In this document: piece by piece, positions 52,640 to 62,374 of the stretch
Layout of the letters: the number at the start of each line of letters is the position of its first letter
How positions within the stretch are numbered: position 1 is the stretch's first letter
Source: Ureibacillus massiliensis 4400831 = CIP 108448 = CCUG 49529
GTDB lineage: Bacteria; Bacillota; Bacilli; Bacillales_A; Planococcaceae
NCBI RefSeq assembly: GCF_000772965.1
Contig: NZ_JPVQ01000003.1
Location: 62,001 to 126,000, forward strand
Length of the DNA: 64,000 bases
Direction: 5' to 3'
Made by a program: the position numbers and the translations under genes
The notes under the pieces: generated by a model
Databases searched by the model: none
Told to the model about the DNA's origin: nothing
Seen by the model: the letters and a program-made list of their open reading frames with translations, nothing else

Positions 52640-53116
52640 ATGTTTCGAGTAGGACAAGGATTCGATGTACATGCATTTGCAGAAGGACGTCCGCTAATTT
52701 TAGGCGGTATTACAATTCCTCATGATCGTGGGTTACTAGGGCATTCTGATGCGGATGTGTTATTACATACTGTAACCGACGCGGCTCTTGGTGCAATTGG
52801 TGAGGGGGATATTGGGCATCATTTTCCAGATACAGATCCAGCCTTTAAAGATGCAGACAGTGCAAAGTTATTAGAGCATATTTGGAAAATTGTTGAGGAA
52901 AAAGGGTATATTCTTGGTAATGTAGATTGCACGATTATGGCTCAGCGTCCTAAATTAGCACCTTACATTGAAGAAATGCGAAATAGCATTGCCCAGTTGT
53001 TAAAGGCCGATCCTTCACAAGTAAATGTTAAAGCGACAACAACTGAAAAGCTAGGATTTACTGGACGAGAAGAAGGAATTGCAGCAATGGCAACTATTCT
53101 TTTAATAAAAAAATAA
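52640..53116 (+). CDS. ispF: 2-C-methyl-D-erythritol 2,4-cyclodiphosphate synthase IspF
   Basis: About 158 residues from ATG 52640, beginning [13 protein letters not shown] and equal to the usual family length. Zinc ligands Asp and His in GFDVHAF and His in [17 protein letters not shown], plus [16 protein letters not shown] near the end, are all present. It cyclises CDP-ME 2-phosphate in the non-mevalonate pathway. No Shine-Dalgarno sequence stands before this ATG; the GGAGG lies 25 bases upstream. The frame continues back to an ATG at 52568, giving 24 more residues, so the true start is uncertain. Confidence 0.9.
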   Translation: MFRVGQGFDVHAFAEGRPLILGGITIPHDRGLLGHSDADVLLHTVTDAALGAIGEGDIGHHFPDTDPAFKDADSAKLLEHIWKIVEEKGYILGNVDCTIMAQRPKLAPYIEEMRNSIAQLLKADPSQVNVKATTTEKLGFTGREEGIAAMATILLIKK

Positions 53117-53213
53117 TAAGAATTCAAAAGAGCAGTAATGACACTCCCTTTCATTTACGACATCACAGTGGTAAAATTAGCAAAGTTATTTACGAATTAG
53201 GAGGCACATAATT

Positions 53214-54674
53214 ATGACGAAGGAAGTTCGCGTTCGTTATGCACCAAGTCCAACAGGTTTTTTACACATTGGCGGTGCGCGCACGGCGTTATTTAACTAT
53301 TTATTTGCAAAACATCACAACGGTAAATTTATCGTTCGTATTGAGGATACTGATATTGAGCGTAATGTTGAGGGAGGAGAAGCATCTCAACTAGATAACT
53401 TACGTTGGTTAGGTATTATTCCAGATGAATCAATTGATATTGGCGGTCCATATGCACCTTATAGACAAATGGAACGTTTAGATATTTATAAAAAACATGC
53501 GGAAGAGATGTTAGAGCGTGGGGTTGCGTATAAATGCTTCTGTACAACAGAAGAACTAGAAGCATCTCGTGAGGCACAAAAAGCAAAAGGCGTAGCAGCT
53601 CCTACTTACGATGGAAAATGCCGTCATTTAACAGCAGAGCAGGTCGCTGAAAAAGAAGCTGCAGGAATTCCTTATACAATTCGTATTCGTGTACCTGAAA
53701 ACACAACTTATCGTTTCACTGATTTAGTGCGTGGAGATGTAACCTTCGAATCAAAAGACATCGGTGACTGGGTTCTGGTAAAAGCAAATGGCATCCCAAC
53801 TTACAACTATGCTGTAGTATTAGACGATCACTTTATGGATATTACACATGTATTCCGTGGGGAAGAGCATTTATCAAACACACCAAAACAAATGATGATC
53901 TTTGATGCTTTTGGCTGGGAGTATCCACAGTACGGTCATATGACATTAATTGTAAATGAAAATCACAAAAAATTATCTAAACGTGATGAATCGATCATTC
54001 AATTTGTTTCTCAATATAAAGACCTTGGTTACTTACCAGAAGCGATGTTTAATTTCTTTGCGCTGTTAGGCTGGTCTCCAGAAGGGGAAGAAGAAATATT
54101 CACGAAAGAACAATTTATCGAAATGTTTGATGAAAAGCGTCTTTCGAAGTCACCTTCTATGTTTGATAAAAATAAACTAACATGGATGAACAATCAATAC
54201 ATTAAAAAATTGTCGCTAGAAGAAGTAGTTGAACTATCTTTACCACATTTACAAAAGGCTGGCTTGCTTCCAGAAGAGCTTTCTCCAGAACAACAAGCTT
54301 GGGCAACAGGTCTTATTGCTTTGTATCATAATCAAATGAGCTTTGGTGCGGAAATCGTTGAATTATCAAGCCTATTCTTTAAAGATGAGATTGAATATGA
54401 TGAGGAATCAAAAGAAGTTCTTGCGGGTGAACAAGTTCCTGAAGTAATGGCTTCTTTTAAAGCTCAACTTACAGCGCTTGAAAGCTTTGATGCACCATCT
54501 ATTAAAGCGGCCATTAAAGCTGTTCAAAAGGAAACTGGACATAAAGGGAAAAACCTATTTATGCCGATTCGCGTGGTGACTACGGGGCAAATGCATGGTC
54601 CCGAATTAGCGGACGCTATTGCTTTAATCGGAAAAGAAAAAGCAATTGAACGCGTTTCAAAGTTTGCAAATTAG
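53214..54674 (+). CDS. gltX: Glutamyl-tRNA synthetase
   Basis: A protein of 486 residues, class I synthetase: the HIGH-type motif in [20 protein letters not shown] (about 8-27) and KLSKRDESI (about 250). As in other Bacillales it is probably non-discriminating and also charges tRNA-Gln, the product being amidated by GatCAB; this is family knowledge. ATG at 53214 after TTAGGAGGCACATAATT. In B. subtilis cysE follows; here a cysteine T-box and cysS follow. Confidence 0.95.
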   Translation: MTKEVRVRYAPSPTGFLHIGGARTALFNYLFAKHHNGKFIVRIEDTDIERNVEGGEASQLDNLRWLGIIPDESIDIGGPYAPYRQMERLDIYKKHAEEMLERGVAYKCFCTTEELEASREAQKAKGVAAPTYDGKCRHLTAEQVAEKEAAGIPYTIRIRVPENTTYRFTDLVRGDVTFESKDIGDWVLVKANGIPTYNYAVVLDDHFMDITHVFRGEEHLSNTPKQMMIFDAFGWEYPQYGHMTLIVNENHKKLSKRDESIIQFVSQYKDLGYLPEAMFNFFALLGWSPEGEEEIFTKEQFIEMFDEKRLSKSPSMFDKNKLTWMNNQYIKKLSLEEVVELSLPHLQKAGLLPEELSPEQQAWATGLIALYHNQMSFGAEIVELSSLFFKDEIEYDEESKEVLAGEQVPEVMASFKAQLTALESFDAPSIKAAIKAVQKETGHKGKNLFMPIRVVTTGQMHGPELADAIALIGKEKAIERVSKFAN

Positions 54675-54780
54675 AATTAATTGACTTTTAATGACCATGT
54701 TGTAAAATGAACTTACAAAAATGTTCAAATGATTTTGAAAGTCTATTTCGTTAATATAAAAAGCATGTGAAATTGTTAAA

Positions 54781-55036
54781 AGCGTTGAGAAGGAGAAGTA
54801 CGTAAAATATGTTTCAAAGAGAGGGTCATCATCGGCTGAAAGTGACCTAAACCTCTATTTTACAGAAATGCACCTTTGAGCACTTTGCCGAAGCATTAGT
54901 AGGCAGGTCGGGTAGTTCTCGTTATTGGACTTATGAGAGGAAGGCATATACTGCTTTCAATCAGAGTGGAACCGCGCAATTTGTGTATAGGCGTCTCTGT
55001 CATTTTAAAAAAATGATAGAGGCGTTTTATTTTTTA
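54781..55036 (+). promoter_or_regulatory. T-box riboswitch, cysteine-specific
   Basis: The leader contains the T-box core AGTGGAACCGCG (54965-54976), an upstream stem I with the specifier TGC (54869-54871) in GAAATGCACC, and a final terminator GCGTCTCTGTCATTT/AAATGATAGAGGCGT with T-run (54990-55036). Uncharged tRNA-Cys should bind TGC and the T-box bulge and allow readthrough into cysS. TGC is a cysteine codon, which agrees with the gene controlled. The promoter is upstream, near 54735-54765, and not clearly resolved. Confidence 0.9.
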
Positions 55037-55096
55037 CCGCTAATTATGTGAACCTTTCATTATGGATTATACGTTAAAAAAGGAGAGAAAGTTTAA

Positions 55097-56500
55097 ATGA
55101 CTATCCAAATATTCAACTCTTTGACAAGACAGAAGGAGCCATTCGTTCCGCTTGAAGAAGGAAAAGTAAAAATGTATGTATGTGGTCCAACAGTATATAA
55201 CTACATTCATATAGGGAATGCAAGACCTGTCATCGTTTATGACACAGTTAGACGCTACTTCCAATACAAAGGCTACGATGTAAAATATGTATCAAATTTT
55301 ACTGATGTAGATGACAAAATTATTAAAGCTGCCAACGAATTAGGAGAAGAAGTATTCGAATTAACAGAGCGCTTTATTCATGCGTATTTTGAAGATATTA
55401 CAGCGCTTGGCTGTAAAAAAGCAGATGTCCATCCTCGTGTAACGAATCACATGGACGATATTATCGATTTTATTAAAGTGTTAGTTGATAAAGGATATGC
55501 CTATGAATCCCAAGGTGATGTATATTATCGTACTCGTAAATTCGAGGGATACGGGAAATTAAGCCATCAATCCATCGATGATTTAAAAGTAGGTGCAAGA
55601 ATTGAAGCTGGTGAAAAGAAAGAAGATCCATTAGATTTCGCACTATGGAAAGCAGCGAAGCCTGGTGAAATTAAATGGGAAAGCCCTTGGGGAGAAGGAC
55701 GTCCTGGCTGGCATATTGAATGTTCTGTCATGGCAAGAGAGCATTTAGGAGATACAATTGATATTCATGCAGGTGGTCAAGACTTAACATTCCCTCACCA
55801 CGAAAATGAGATTGCGCAATCGGAAAGCTATACAGGAAAGACCTTCGCAAAATATTGGATGCATAATGGGTATATTAATATTGATAATGAAAAAATGTCA
55901 AAATCCCTTGGTAATTTCGTATTAGTACATGACATCCGTCAGCAACTAGATCCGCAAGTATTACGATTCTTTATGTTATCCGTGCATTATCGTCACCCAA
56001 TTAACTTTGCACAAGACTTAGTAGAATCTGCTAAGGCTGGGTTAGAACGATTACGCACTGCTTATTCAAATGTTCAACATAGACTAACTGCGACAACGGA
56101 CTTATCGGAAAATGGTGACGAGTGGTTAGAAAAAGTTGCAAAAGTAAAGGGCCAATTTGAAGAAGCAATGGATGATGACTTTAATACAGCAAACGCTATT
56201 TCTGCATTGTTTGAATTAGCACGAATTGCGAACACGTATTTAAATGAAAAAAATACAGAGGAACGAGTGTTAAAGGCCTTCACAGAAACCTTTGATCAGC
56301 TTGGTGGTGTGTTAGGTGTTCAGTTTAATGCAGAAAACGAATTGTTAGATGAGGAGATTGAAGCATTAATTGAAGAGCGTAATATGGCGAGAAAAAATCG
56401 CGATTTCGCTAAATCAGATGAAATACGTGATAAGCTTCTAGAAATGAACATCGTCCTAGAAGACACTCGTCAAGGAACACGTTGGAAACGAGGTCTCTAA
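55097..56500 (+). CDS. cysS: Cysteinyl-tRNA synthetase
   Basis: A protein of 467 residues. [22 protein letters not shown] carries zinc ligand Cys and the HIGN form of [15 protein letters not shown] and [18 protein letters not shown] hold further zinc ligands, and KMSKSLGN is the KMSKS loop (about 265). It charges tRNA-Cys and is under the T-box just upstream. ATG at 55097 after AAAGGAGAGAAAGTTTA. It is followed after 1 base by mrnC, so the downstream RNA genes share its transcript. Confidence 0.95.
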   Translation: MTIQIFNSLTRQKEPFVPLEEGKVKMYVCGPTVYNYIHIGNARPVIVYDTVRRYFQYKGYDVKYVSNFTDVDDKIIKAANELGEEVFELTERFIHAYFEDITALGCKKADVHPRVTNHMDDIIDFIKVLVDKGYAYESQGDVYYRTRKFEGYGKLSHQSIDDLKVGARIEAGEKKEDPLDFALWKAAKPGEIKWESPWGEGRPGWHIECSVMAREHLGDTIDIHAGGQDLTFPHHENEIAQSESYTGKTFAKYWMHNGYINIDNEKMSKSLGNFVLVHDIRQQLDPQVLRFFMLSVHYRHPINFAQDLVESAKAGLERLRTAYSNVQHRLTATTDLSENGDEWLEKVAKVKGQFEEAMDDDFNTANAISALFELARIANTYLNEKNTEERVLKAFTETFDQLGGVLGVQFNAENELLDEEIEALIEERNMARKNRDFAKSDEIRDKLLEMNIVLEDTRQGTRWKRGL

Positions 56501-56501
56501 T

Positions 56502-56921
56502 ATGTCGCAATTGCGAATAGAAGATGTCAAGCAACTAAATGCGTTAGCACTAGCTTATATGGGAGATGCCGTTCTTGAACAAAAAGTTCGAGAACATCTC
56601 CTTATGATTGGACGAGCAAAACCGAATCATTTGCATAAAGAGGCTACTCATTATGTTTCGGCAAAAGCCCAATCAATGGTTGTCCACCGATTAATTGATG
56701 AAAAGTATTTAACAGAAGAAGAATTAACCGTTTTTAAAAGAGGAAGAAATGCAAAATCAGGATCTGTACCAAAAAATACAGACGTCCAAACGTATCGAAA
56801 TAGTTCGGGATTTGAAGCGGTATTGGGTTATTTATTTTTAACAAAGCAGATGGAGCGCGTGAATCATGTGATTGAATACGCAATCGAAATTGTCGAGCAA
56901 TCGAAAGGGGCATCAACATGA
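56502..56921 (+). CDS. mrnC: Mini-ribonuclease III MrnC
   Basis: A protein of 139 residues: the RNase III catalytic domain alone, without a double-stranded RNA-binding domain. [22 protein letters not shown] (about 11-32) contains the Asp of the active site, then [17 protein letters not shown] and [10 protein letters not shown] (about 106-115) with the second acidic site. It trims 23S rRNA precursors in B. subtilis. Its stop overlaps the rlmB start (ATGA). Confidence 0.92.
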   Translation: MSQLRIEDVKQLNALALAYMGDAVLEQKVREHLLMIGRAKPNHLHKEATHYVSAKAQSMVVHRLIDEKYLTEEELTVFKRGRNAKSGSVPKNTDVQTYRNSSGFEAVLGYLFLTKQMERVNHVIEYAIEIVEQSKGAST

Positions 56922-57673
56922 CTGAACAAAATAATGAAATGATAGCTGGAAAAAACCCTGTCTTAGAGGCTCTTCGTTCAGGCCGAGAAATTAATAAATT
57001 GTGGATTGCAGAAGGCGTTAAGAAAACCGGGATTAATGAAGTTCTCGATTTAGCGAGAGAGCGCGGCGTACTTGTCCAATTTGTACCTAAAAAAAAGGTG
57101 GACCAATTAACAGATGCTAACCATCAAGGCATTGTTGCCTCTGTTGCAGCTTATAACTATGCGGAATTAGATGATTTATTTGAAGCTGCAAAAGCTAAAA
57201 ACGAAGACCCATTCTTTTTAATTTTAGATGAGCTAGAAGATCCTCATAATTTAGGATCTATTATGCGAACTGCAGATGCAATAGGTGTTCATGGTATAAT
57301 TATTCCAAAAAGAAGAGCAGTAGGATTAACAGCGGTTGTTGCCAAGGCATCCACAGGTGCCATTGAGCACGTTCCAGTTGTGAGAGTGACGAATTTAGCT
57401 CAAACGGTAGATGAGCTAAAAGACAGAGGTGTTTGGATAGCGGGAACAGATGCAAAAGGATCAGTTGATTATCGTAAGATGGATGCCACTTTACCCCTAG
57501 CCATTATTATCGGCAGTGAAGGGCGCGGAATGAGTAGATTACTTAAAGAAAAATGTGATTTTTTATACCATTTGCCAATGATCGGTCATGTTACATCTTT
57601 AAATGCTTCGGTAGCAGCAAGCTTGTTAATGTACGAAGTATTTCGTAAAAGACAAGAACGATTGGATAAGTAA
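56918..57673 (+). CDS. rlmB: 23S rRNA 2'-O-methyltransferase RlmB-type (SpoU family)
   Basis: A protein of 251 residues: an N-terminal L30e-like RNA-binding domain ([21 protein letters not shown], about 8-30) and a C-terminal SPOUT domain with the three SpoU motifs [31 protein letters not shown] and [20 protein letters not shown], forming the knotted SAM site. Family members methylate G2251 of 23S rRNA or similar positions. ATG at 56918 overlaps mrnC. B. subtilis calls this position yacO. Confidence 0.92.
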   Translation: MTEQNNEMIAGKNPVLEALRSGREINKLWIAEGVKKTGINEVLDLARERGVLVQFVPKKKVDQLTDANHQGIVASVAAYNYAELDDLFEAAKAKNEDPFFLILDELEDPHNLGSIMRTADAIGVHGIIIPKRRAVGLTAVVAKASTGAIEHVPVVRVTNLAQTVDELKDRGVWIAGTDAKGSVDYRKMDATLPLAIIIGSEGRGMSRLLKEKCDFLYHLPMIGHVTSLNASVAASLLMYEVFRKRQERLDK

Positions 57674-57678
57674 TATCT

Positions 57679-58191
57679 ATGCAAAACATTTTGTTAGTTG
57701 ATGGTTACAATATAATTGGCGCTTGGAAAGAATTACGTCCGCTCCGTGATAAAAGTTTTGAAGAGGCACGAAACCGATTGCTCGATCTTATGGCAGAATA
57801 CAAAGCAGCAATGGGCTGGAGAGTAATTGTTGTCTTTGACGCCCACTTGGTACCTGGCATTGAACAAACATATATACAAAATTCGGTTGAAGTAATCTAT
57901 ACAAGAAAAAATGAAACTGCCGATGAAAGAATTGAGAAACTAACAAATGAATTAAAAGGTCGTAAAATACAAATTTATGTTGCTACCTCTGATATGACAG
58001 AACAAAATGTGATTTTTGGTCAAGGTGCTCTCAGAAAATCTGCAAGAGAACTAGAAATTGAGATGCAAATTATACAGTCCCAAATCTCATCAGAAGTAAA
58101 AACAAAGCAAGTAGAGAAGCCAGCAAGTAGAATTTCTTTACCAAAGGAAATAGCAATAGAATTTGAGAAATGGAGACGAGGTTTGAAATAA
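57679..58191 (+). CDS. rae1: Ribosome-dependent mRNA endonuclease Rae1 (NYN domain)
   Basis: A protein of 170 residues of the YacP/NYN family, a PIN-like fold: NILLVDGYNIIGAWKELR (about 3-20) with catalytic Asp, VVFDAHLVPG (about 52) and VATSDMTEQNVIFGQGA (about 102). B. subtilis Rae1 cuts certain mRNAs in the ribosomal A site. ATG at 57679; the ribosome site is weak, and translation probably follows from rlmB, 5 bases upstream. Last gene before sigH. Confidence 0.92.
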   Translation: MQNILLVDGYNIIGAWKELRPLRDKSFEEARNRLLDLMAEYKAAMGWRVIVVFDAHLVPGIEQTYIQNSVEVIYTRKNETADERIEKLTNELKGRKIQIYVATSDMTEQNVIFGQGALRKSARELEIEMQIIQSQISSEVKTKQVEKPASRISLPKEIAIEFEKWRRGLK

Positions 58192-58195
58192 CTCA

Positions 58196-58225
58196 TTGAC
58201 CGATATTTTCCAATTCCGTTATACT
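58196..58225 (+). promoter_or_regulatory. Sigma-A promoter of sigH
   Basis: TTGACC, an 18-base spacer, then TATACT, about 30 bases before the coding start. In B. subtilis spo0H transcription is AbrB-repressed; no AbrB site can be read reliably. Confidence 0.65.
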
Positions 58226-58253
58226 GATTCTAAAAACGATTCCTGCGTTTGGG

Positions 58254-58910
58254 GTGAGGCCGTTGCTAAAAAGTAATCAAACACAAGTGTTACAGCGATT
58301 TGAGGATCATACTGATGAACAACTGATTGAATTAGTACATCAAGGTAGTACCGATGCGTTAGATTATTTAATAACAAAATATCGATTGTTTGTGAAAGCG
58401 AAGGCACGTTCCTATTTTTTAATTGGTGCAGATAAGGAAGATATAATTCAAGAAGGAATGATAGGTTTATATAAAGCGATACGAGATTTTAAGGGAGACA
58501 AGCTTTCGTCATTTCGGGCATTTGCTGAACTCTGTATCACCCGCCAAATCATCACGGCCATAAAGACAGCGACGAGACAAAAGCACATCCCATTAAATTC
58601 CTATGTTTCTCTTGATAAACCAATTTATGATGAAGAGTCTGATAGAACTTTATTAGATGTTATTACATCTACAGAATCTGAAGACCCAGAACATTTAATG
58701 ATTCACCGTGAAGAGTATTCGCATCTAGAAGAAAAAATTGGCGAAATACTAAGTGAGTTAGAACAACAGGTTTTAGCATTATACTTAGATGGACAATCCT
58801 ATAACGAGATATCTGAAGAATTGAATCGTCATGTTAAATCTATTGATAACGCACTCCAACGAGTTAAAAGAAAGCTTGAACGACATTTAGAAATTGATCA
58901 AAGTAATTAG
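58254..58910 (+). CDS. sigH: RNA polymerase sigma-H factor
   Basis: A protein of 218 residues with region 2 (ALDYLITKYRLFVKAKARSY, then DKEDIIQEGMIGLYKAIRDF) and region 4 (LSELEQQVLALYLDGQSYNEISEELNRHVKSIDNALQRVKRKL), a Sigma-70 family member at the Bacillus spo0H position. It starts the sporulation and competence programme. The frame opens at GTG 58254, but a TTG at 58263 has better spacing to GGGGTG, so the first three residues are uncertain. It is followed by rpmG after 83 bases. Confidence 0.92.
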   Translation: MRPLLKSNQTQVLQRFEDHTDEQLIELVHQGSTDALDYLITKYRLFVKAKARSYFLIGADKEDIIQEGMIGLYKAIRDFKGDKLSSFRAFAELCITRQIITAIKTATRQKHIPLNSYVSLDKPIYDEESDRTLLDVITSTESEDPEHLMIHREEYSHLEEKIGEILSELEQQVLALYLDGQSYNEISEELNRHVKSIDNALQRVKRKLERHLEIDQSN

Positions 58911-58993
58911 TTTGATTTTACAGAATGTTGACACGAAGTTCTTTAGATGATAGTCTTTATAGGACATCCTGCGCAAAAAAAGAGTGATTATAT

Positions 58994-59140
58994 ATGGCGA
59001 AAAAAGTCGTATTGAGTTGTGAAAAATGTGGATCGAGAAATTATTCGTTCCCAGATAAAGAGGATTCAACAAAACGTCTTGAACTAAAGAAGTTTTGTGC
59101 TCATTGTAATGAGCATACTTTACACAAACAAACGAAATGA
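58994..59140 (+). CDS. rpmG: 50S ribosomal protein L33, zinc-ribbon type
   Basis: A protein of 48 residues with Cys9-x2-Cys12 (SCEKCGSRNY) and Cys35-x2-Cys38 (FCAHCNEHTLH), so this is a C+ (zinc-binding) L33. Its place between sigH and secE is the usual one for the rpmG copy in Bacillales. The ribosome site is weak (GAGTGATTATAT). Zinc-free paralogues usually exist elsewhere for use under zinc limitation. Confidence 0.92.
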   Translation: MAKKVVLSCEKCGSRNYSFPDKEDSTKRLELKKFCAHCNEHTLHKQTK

Positions 59141-59222
59141 TAAATTATATTCAATTATTGAGAGTGAATAGTTGAAATAGTAAACACATAGAATAGACGA
59201 TTTGTTCGGAGGTTAAGCTGTA

Positions 59223-59408
59223 ATGGGCAAGATAAAACAATTTTTCCATGATGTAATGTCAGAAATGAGAAAAACTAGCTGGCCAAAAAGTAAAGAGCTT
59301 ACGAAATATACAGTAGTCGTTATTTCAACTGTAATATTTTTTGCAATATTCTTCATGCTAGTTGACTTAGGAATTTCGAGTTTAGTTCGTTGGTACTTTG
59401 CGTTATAA
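59223..59408 (+). CDS. secE: Preprotein translocase subunit SecE
   Basis: A protein of 61 residues with the amphipathic helix [20 protein letters not shown] and one membrane helix (about 30-50), the minimal form of SecE found in Gram-positive bacteria. It clamps SecY in the translocon. ATG at 59223 after CGGAGGTTAAGCTGTA. A terminator follows, so nusG has a separate transcript at least in part. Confidence 0.95.
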   Translation: MGKIKQFFHDVMSEMRKTSWPKSKELTKYTVVVISTVIFFAIFFMLVDLGISSLVRWYFAL

Positions 59409-59436
59409 TGATGTTAATATGAATATTTTGAAATAG

Positions 59437-59465
59437 CCCGTCACAAAGATTAACGGGTTTTTTTC
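59437..59465 (+). terminator. Terminator after secE
   Basis: CCCGT/ACGGG short stem followed by TTTTTTTC. Confidence 0.65.
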
Positions 59466-59564
59466 ATTTGTTTTATAATATTAAAGAGACTGTATTTAAA
59501 AAATTGTATCGATATACGTATTTCGTATATGTAAAGGAGGAACGGACGCTTAGTCCTGCTAATT

Positions 59565-60101
59565 ATGGAGAAAAAGTGGTATGTAGTTCATACTTATTCG
59601 GGTTATGAAAATCGAGTGAAGGCAAATTTAGAAAAACGTGTTGAAACAATGGGCATGCAAGATAATATCTTTCGTGTAATCGTTCCTGAACATGAAGAGA
59701 CAGATTTAAAAGACGGTAAAAAACGTACAGTAATGCGCAAAGTATTTCCGGGCTATGTGTTAGTGGAAATGATCTTAACTGATGAATCTTGGTATGTAGT
59801 TCGTAATACGCCTGGTGTCACTGGCTTTATCGGTTCTTCAGGTGGTGGAGCAAAACCAACACCGTTATTGCCTGAAGAAGCAGATCGACTACTTCGTCAA
59901 ATGGGCATGACGAAGAAAACGGTTGGTGAAATTGATATAACTGTTGGTGAACTTGTTGAGGTTTTAGATGGACCATTTGCTCACTTCCAAGGGAAAGTTG
60001 AAGAGGTTGATGCGGACAAAGGTAAAGTAAAAGTTACTATTGACATGTTCGGCCGTGAAACAAAAATGGAATTAGATTTCGAGCAAATACAAAAAATATA
60101 G
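59565..60101 (+). CDS. nusG: Transcription elongation/termination factor NusG
   Basis: A protein of 178 residues: the NGN domain (KWYVVHTYSGYENRVKANLE ... VFPGYVLVEM ... VRNTPGVTGFIGSSG, about 1-115) and a C-terminal KOW domain (LVEVLDGPFAHFQGKVEEVD, about 127-160). It binds RNA polymerase and promotes pausing in Bacillus. The ATG at 59565 lies 24 bases after the only good AAGGAGG; a GGAC-GCTTA-GTCC hairpin between them could shorten the distance to about 11 bases. Confidence 0.95.
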   Translation: MEKKWYVVHTYSGYENRVKANLEKRVETMGMQDNIFRVIVPEHEETDLKDGKKRTVMRKVFPGYVLVEMILTDESWYVVRNTPGVTGFIGSSGGGAKPTPLLPEEADRLLRQMGMTKKTVGEIDITVGELVEVLDGPFAHFQGKVEEVDADKGKVKVTIDMFGRETKMELDFEQIQKI

Positions 60102-60137
60102 GTATAAATTGGGGAGTAAACTATTCAAATATTTTAC

Positions 60138-60166
60138 TTGCTAATATGTTTTAAAAGTGATATCAT
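60138..60166 (+). promoter_or_regulatory. Promoter of the rplK-rplA operon
   Basis: TTGCTA, a 17-base spacer, then TATCAT, about 130 bases before rplK, leaving a structured leader. Confidence 0.5.
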
Positions 60167-60243
60167 TTCATAGGTCAGACTGTCCAAAGGATAGTTTGCA
60201 TGAATAGTAATGTTATCGGCAAATTGCTGACAAACAGATATTG

Positions 60244-60272
60244 AGTGGGAGGGGAAACCCAATTACCACATC
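60244..60272 (+). promoter_or_regulatory. Probable ribosomal protein L1 binding site in the rplK leader
   Basis: GTGGGAGG-GGAAA-CC-CAATT-ACCACA: GTGG pairs with CCAC and GG with CC around an asymmetric GGAG loop, the type of structure L1 binds in 23S rRNA and in its own mRNA. The same motif recurs before rplA (60798-60825). Confidence 0.55.
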
Positions 60273-60295
60273 ACGGACTTAAGGAGGTGTGTCTC

Positions 60296-60721
60296 GTGGC
60301 TAAAAAAGTTATTAAAATCGTAAAACTTCAAATCCCTGCTGGTAAAGCAAACCCAGCGCCACCGGTTGGTCCTGCACTAGGTCAAGCAGGTGTTAATATC
60401 ATGGGATTCTGTAAGGAGTTCAACGCACGTACAGCTGATCAAGCTGGTTTAATTATTCCAGTTGAAATTACAGTGTTTGAAGACCGTTCTTTCACTTTTA
60501 TTACAAAAACGCCACCTGCGGCAGTATTACTTAAAGTAGCAGCAGGTATCCAATCTGGATCTGGTGAACCAAACCGTAAAAAAGTTGCAACGGTTAAACG
60601 TGATAAAGTTCGCGAAATCGCTGAACAAAAAATGCCTGACCTAAATGCTGCATCTGTAGAAGCGGCTATGAAAATGGTTGAAGGTACAGCACGAAGCATG
60701 GGTATTGTTATTGAAGACTAA
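60296..60721 (+). CDS. rplK: 50S ribosomal protein L11
   Basis: A protein of 141 residues from GTG 60296, which follows AAGGAGGTGTGTCTC; the upstream frame is leader. [21 protein letters not shown] and [19 protein letters not shown] make the N-terminal domain, and [20 protein letters not shown] begins the RNA-binding domain for the GTPase centre. First gene of the L11-L1 unit, under probable L1 control. Confidence 0.97.
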   Translation: MAKKVIKIVKLQIPAGKANPAPPVGPALGQAGVNIMGFCKEFNARTADQAGLIIPVEITVFEDRSFTFITKTPPAAVLLKVAAGIQSGSGEPNRKKVATVKRDKVREIAEQKMPDLNAASVEAAMKMVEGTARSMGIVIED

Positions 60722-60797
60722 TTCCCGAAACACTTGATGATGAAGGCTTTTGTAAATGAGGTTGCGTTAGGTTCTTTGGAACTCGCAACCTCTATTC

Positions 60798-60825
60798 GTG
60801 GGAGGATTATCCGCTACAACCACAA
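60798..60825 (+). promoter_or_regulatory. Second probable L1 binding site, before rplA
   Basis: GTGGGAGG-ATTAT-CC-GCTACA-ACCACA repeats the rplK leader motif. Just upstream a 9-bp stem, GAGGTTGCG/CGCAACCTC (60758-60792), lies in the same 123-base gap. Confidence 0.55.
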
Positions 60826-60844
60826 TCAAGGAGGAAAATATAAA

Positions 60845-61543
60845 ATGGCAAAAAAAGGTAAAAGACTGCAAGATGCAGTGAAATTAGTTGACCGTTCGAA
60901 ATTATATGCAGCTGAAGAAGCAATCGCTTTAGCTCAAAAAACAAGCACAGTTAACTTTGACGCAACAGTTGAAGTAGCTTTCAAACTTGGTATAGATACT
61001 CGTAAAAATGACCAACAAATCCGTGGTGCTGTAGTACTACCAAACGGAACTGGTAAAACTCAACGTGTATTAGTATTCGCTAAAGGTGAAAAACTTAAAG
61101 AAGCAGAAGCAGCGGGTGCTGACTATGTAGGCGATGCTGAATACATCAACAAAATCCAACAAGGTTGGTTTGAGTTCGACGTAATCGTTGCAACTCCAGA
61201 CATGATGGGTGAAGTTGGTAAACTTGGTCGTGTATTAGGACCTAAAGGTTTAATGCCAAACCCTAAAACTGGTACAGTTACTTTTGACGTAACTAAAGCT
61301 ATCAACGAAATTAAAGCTGGTAAAGTTGAATACCGTGCTGATAAAGCTGGTATTATTCACGCTCCTATCGGTAAAGTTTCATTCGAAACTGAAAAATTAG
61401 TTGAAAACTTCTTAGCTGTATTTGACGTAGTTCAAAAAGCAAAACCTGCAGCAGCTAAAGGTACTTACATGAAATCTGTAAACGTAACTACAACTATGGG
61501 ACCATCAGTGAAAATTGATTCTACTAGTGTAGTTGTTAAATAA
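60845..61543 (+). CDS. rplA: 50S ribosomal protein L1
   Basis: A protein of 232 residues from ATG 60845 after [38 protein letters not shown] at the start and [20 protein letters not shown] (about 120-140), the RNA-contact loop of L1, are plain. It builds the L1 stalk and, in many bacteria, represses translation of its own operon through an mRNA mimic of its rRNA site; two such mimics are seen here. Confidence 0.97.
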   Translation: MAKKGKRLQDAVKLVDRSKLYAAEEAIALAQKTSTVNFDATVEVAFKLGIDTRKNDQQIRGAVVLPNGTGKTQRVLVFAKGEKLKEAEAAGADYVGDAEYINKIQQGWFEFDVIVATPDMMGEVGKLGRVLGPKGLMPNPKTGTVTFDVTKAINEIKAGKVEYRADKAGIIHAPIGKVSFETEKLVENFLAVFDVVQKAKPAAAKGTYMKSVNVTTTMGPSVKIDSTSVVVK

Positions 61544-61576
61544 TATATTTGTTTAACTAATTCCACGAGAATATAG

Positions 61577-61605
61577 TTGACAACCATCCGCTTCTTTGGT
61601 AAGAT
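61577..61605 (+). promoter_or_regulatory. Sigma-A promoter of rplJL
   Basis: A perfect TTGACA, a 17-base spacer, then TAAGAT. Confidence 0.8.
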
Positions 61606-61619
61606 GGATGCTGTTGTGA

Positions 61620-61752
61620 ATCATCCATTTGTACCGTAGACAGTAGGGGTGCTTAGACACTTAATGATCCTACCGAGGACATCGGAAATCAGATTCTTTT
61701 TAGATGATGACTTTCTGCCTCTATGTCTGTACGGCATAGAGGCTTTTCTTTT
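61620..61752 (+). promoter_or_regulatory. Ribosomal protein L10 leader with terminator
   Basis: The conserved L10(L12)4 binding core CAGTAGGGGTGCTTAG...TAATGATCCTACCGAGG (61640-61679) is followed by a terminator GCCTCTATG/CATAGAGGC and TTTTCTTTT at 61717-61752. L10 excess should stabilise the terminated form and reduce rplJL expression, as known for the L10 leader of Bacillus. Confidence 0.85.
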
Positions 61753-61788
61753 GTCGGTATAAATGACATTCTAATAGGAGGTGTCAAA

Positions 61789-62292
61789 ATGAGCAGTACA
61801 GCAATCGAATCAAAACAAGTAGTAGTACAAGAAATCGCTGAGAAGTTTCAATCTGCTTCTTCAGTAGTAGTAGTTGACTACCGTGGTCTAACTGTTGCTC
61901 AAGTTACTGAACTTCGTAAACAACTTCGCGAAGCTGGTGTTGAGTTCAAAGTGTTCAAAAATACTTTAGCTCGTCGTGCAGCAGAAATCGCTGGTTTAGA
62001 AGGTATTAACGAAGCATTAACTGGACCAAATGCTATCGCGTTCTCGAAAGAAGACGTAGTAGCTCCAGCTAAAATTATCAACGAATTCGCTAAGAAAAAC
62101 GAAGCTCTTGAAATTAAAGCTGGTATTATCGAAGGTTCTATATCTTCAGCTGAAGATGTTAAAGCACTTGCAGAACTTCCATCACGCGAAGGTCTACTTT
62201 CTATGCTTTTATCAGTACTTCAAGCTCCAATGCGCAACTTCGCGCTTGCAACAAAAGCAGTTGCAGATCAAAAAGAAGAACAAGGCGCTTAA
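61789..62292 (+). CDS. rplJ: 50S ribosomal protein L10
   Basis: A protein of 167 residues from ATG 61789 after [33 protein letters not shown] (about 29-48) and [19 protein letters not shown] make the RNA-binding domain, and the C-terminal helix ([20 protein letters not shown] and on) binds L7/L12 dimers. Located after the L10 leader, followed by rplL. Confidence 0.97.
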   Translation: MSSTAIESKQVVVQEIAEKFQSASSVVVVDYRGLTVAQVTELRKQLREAGVEFKVFKNTLARRAAEIAGLEGINEALTGPNAIAFSKEDVVAPAKIINEFAKKNEALEIKAGIIEGSISSAEDVKALAELPSREGLLSMLLSVLQAPMRNFALATKAVADQKEEQGA

Positions 62293-62374
62293 TTCAAATA
62301 AGTGCTTAAAGTTACAATCTAACACAAGGCAAATGGCCTAAAAACAATCATATATCCAATAGGAGGAAATAATA

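Noticed and set aside
54781-55036. Possible tRNA gene in the gltX-cysS gap
   Set aside because: No cloverleaf can be drawn; the structure and AGTGGAACCGCG core are those of a T-box leader.
62108-62341. Overlapping plus-strand frame at the end of rplJ
   Set aside because: It is out-of-frame shadow coding of rplJ with poor codon use and no homology-like motif.
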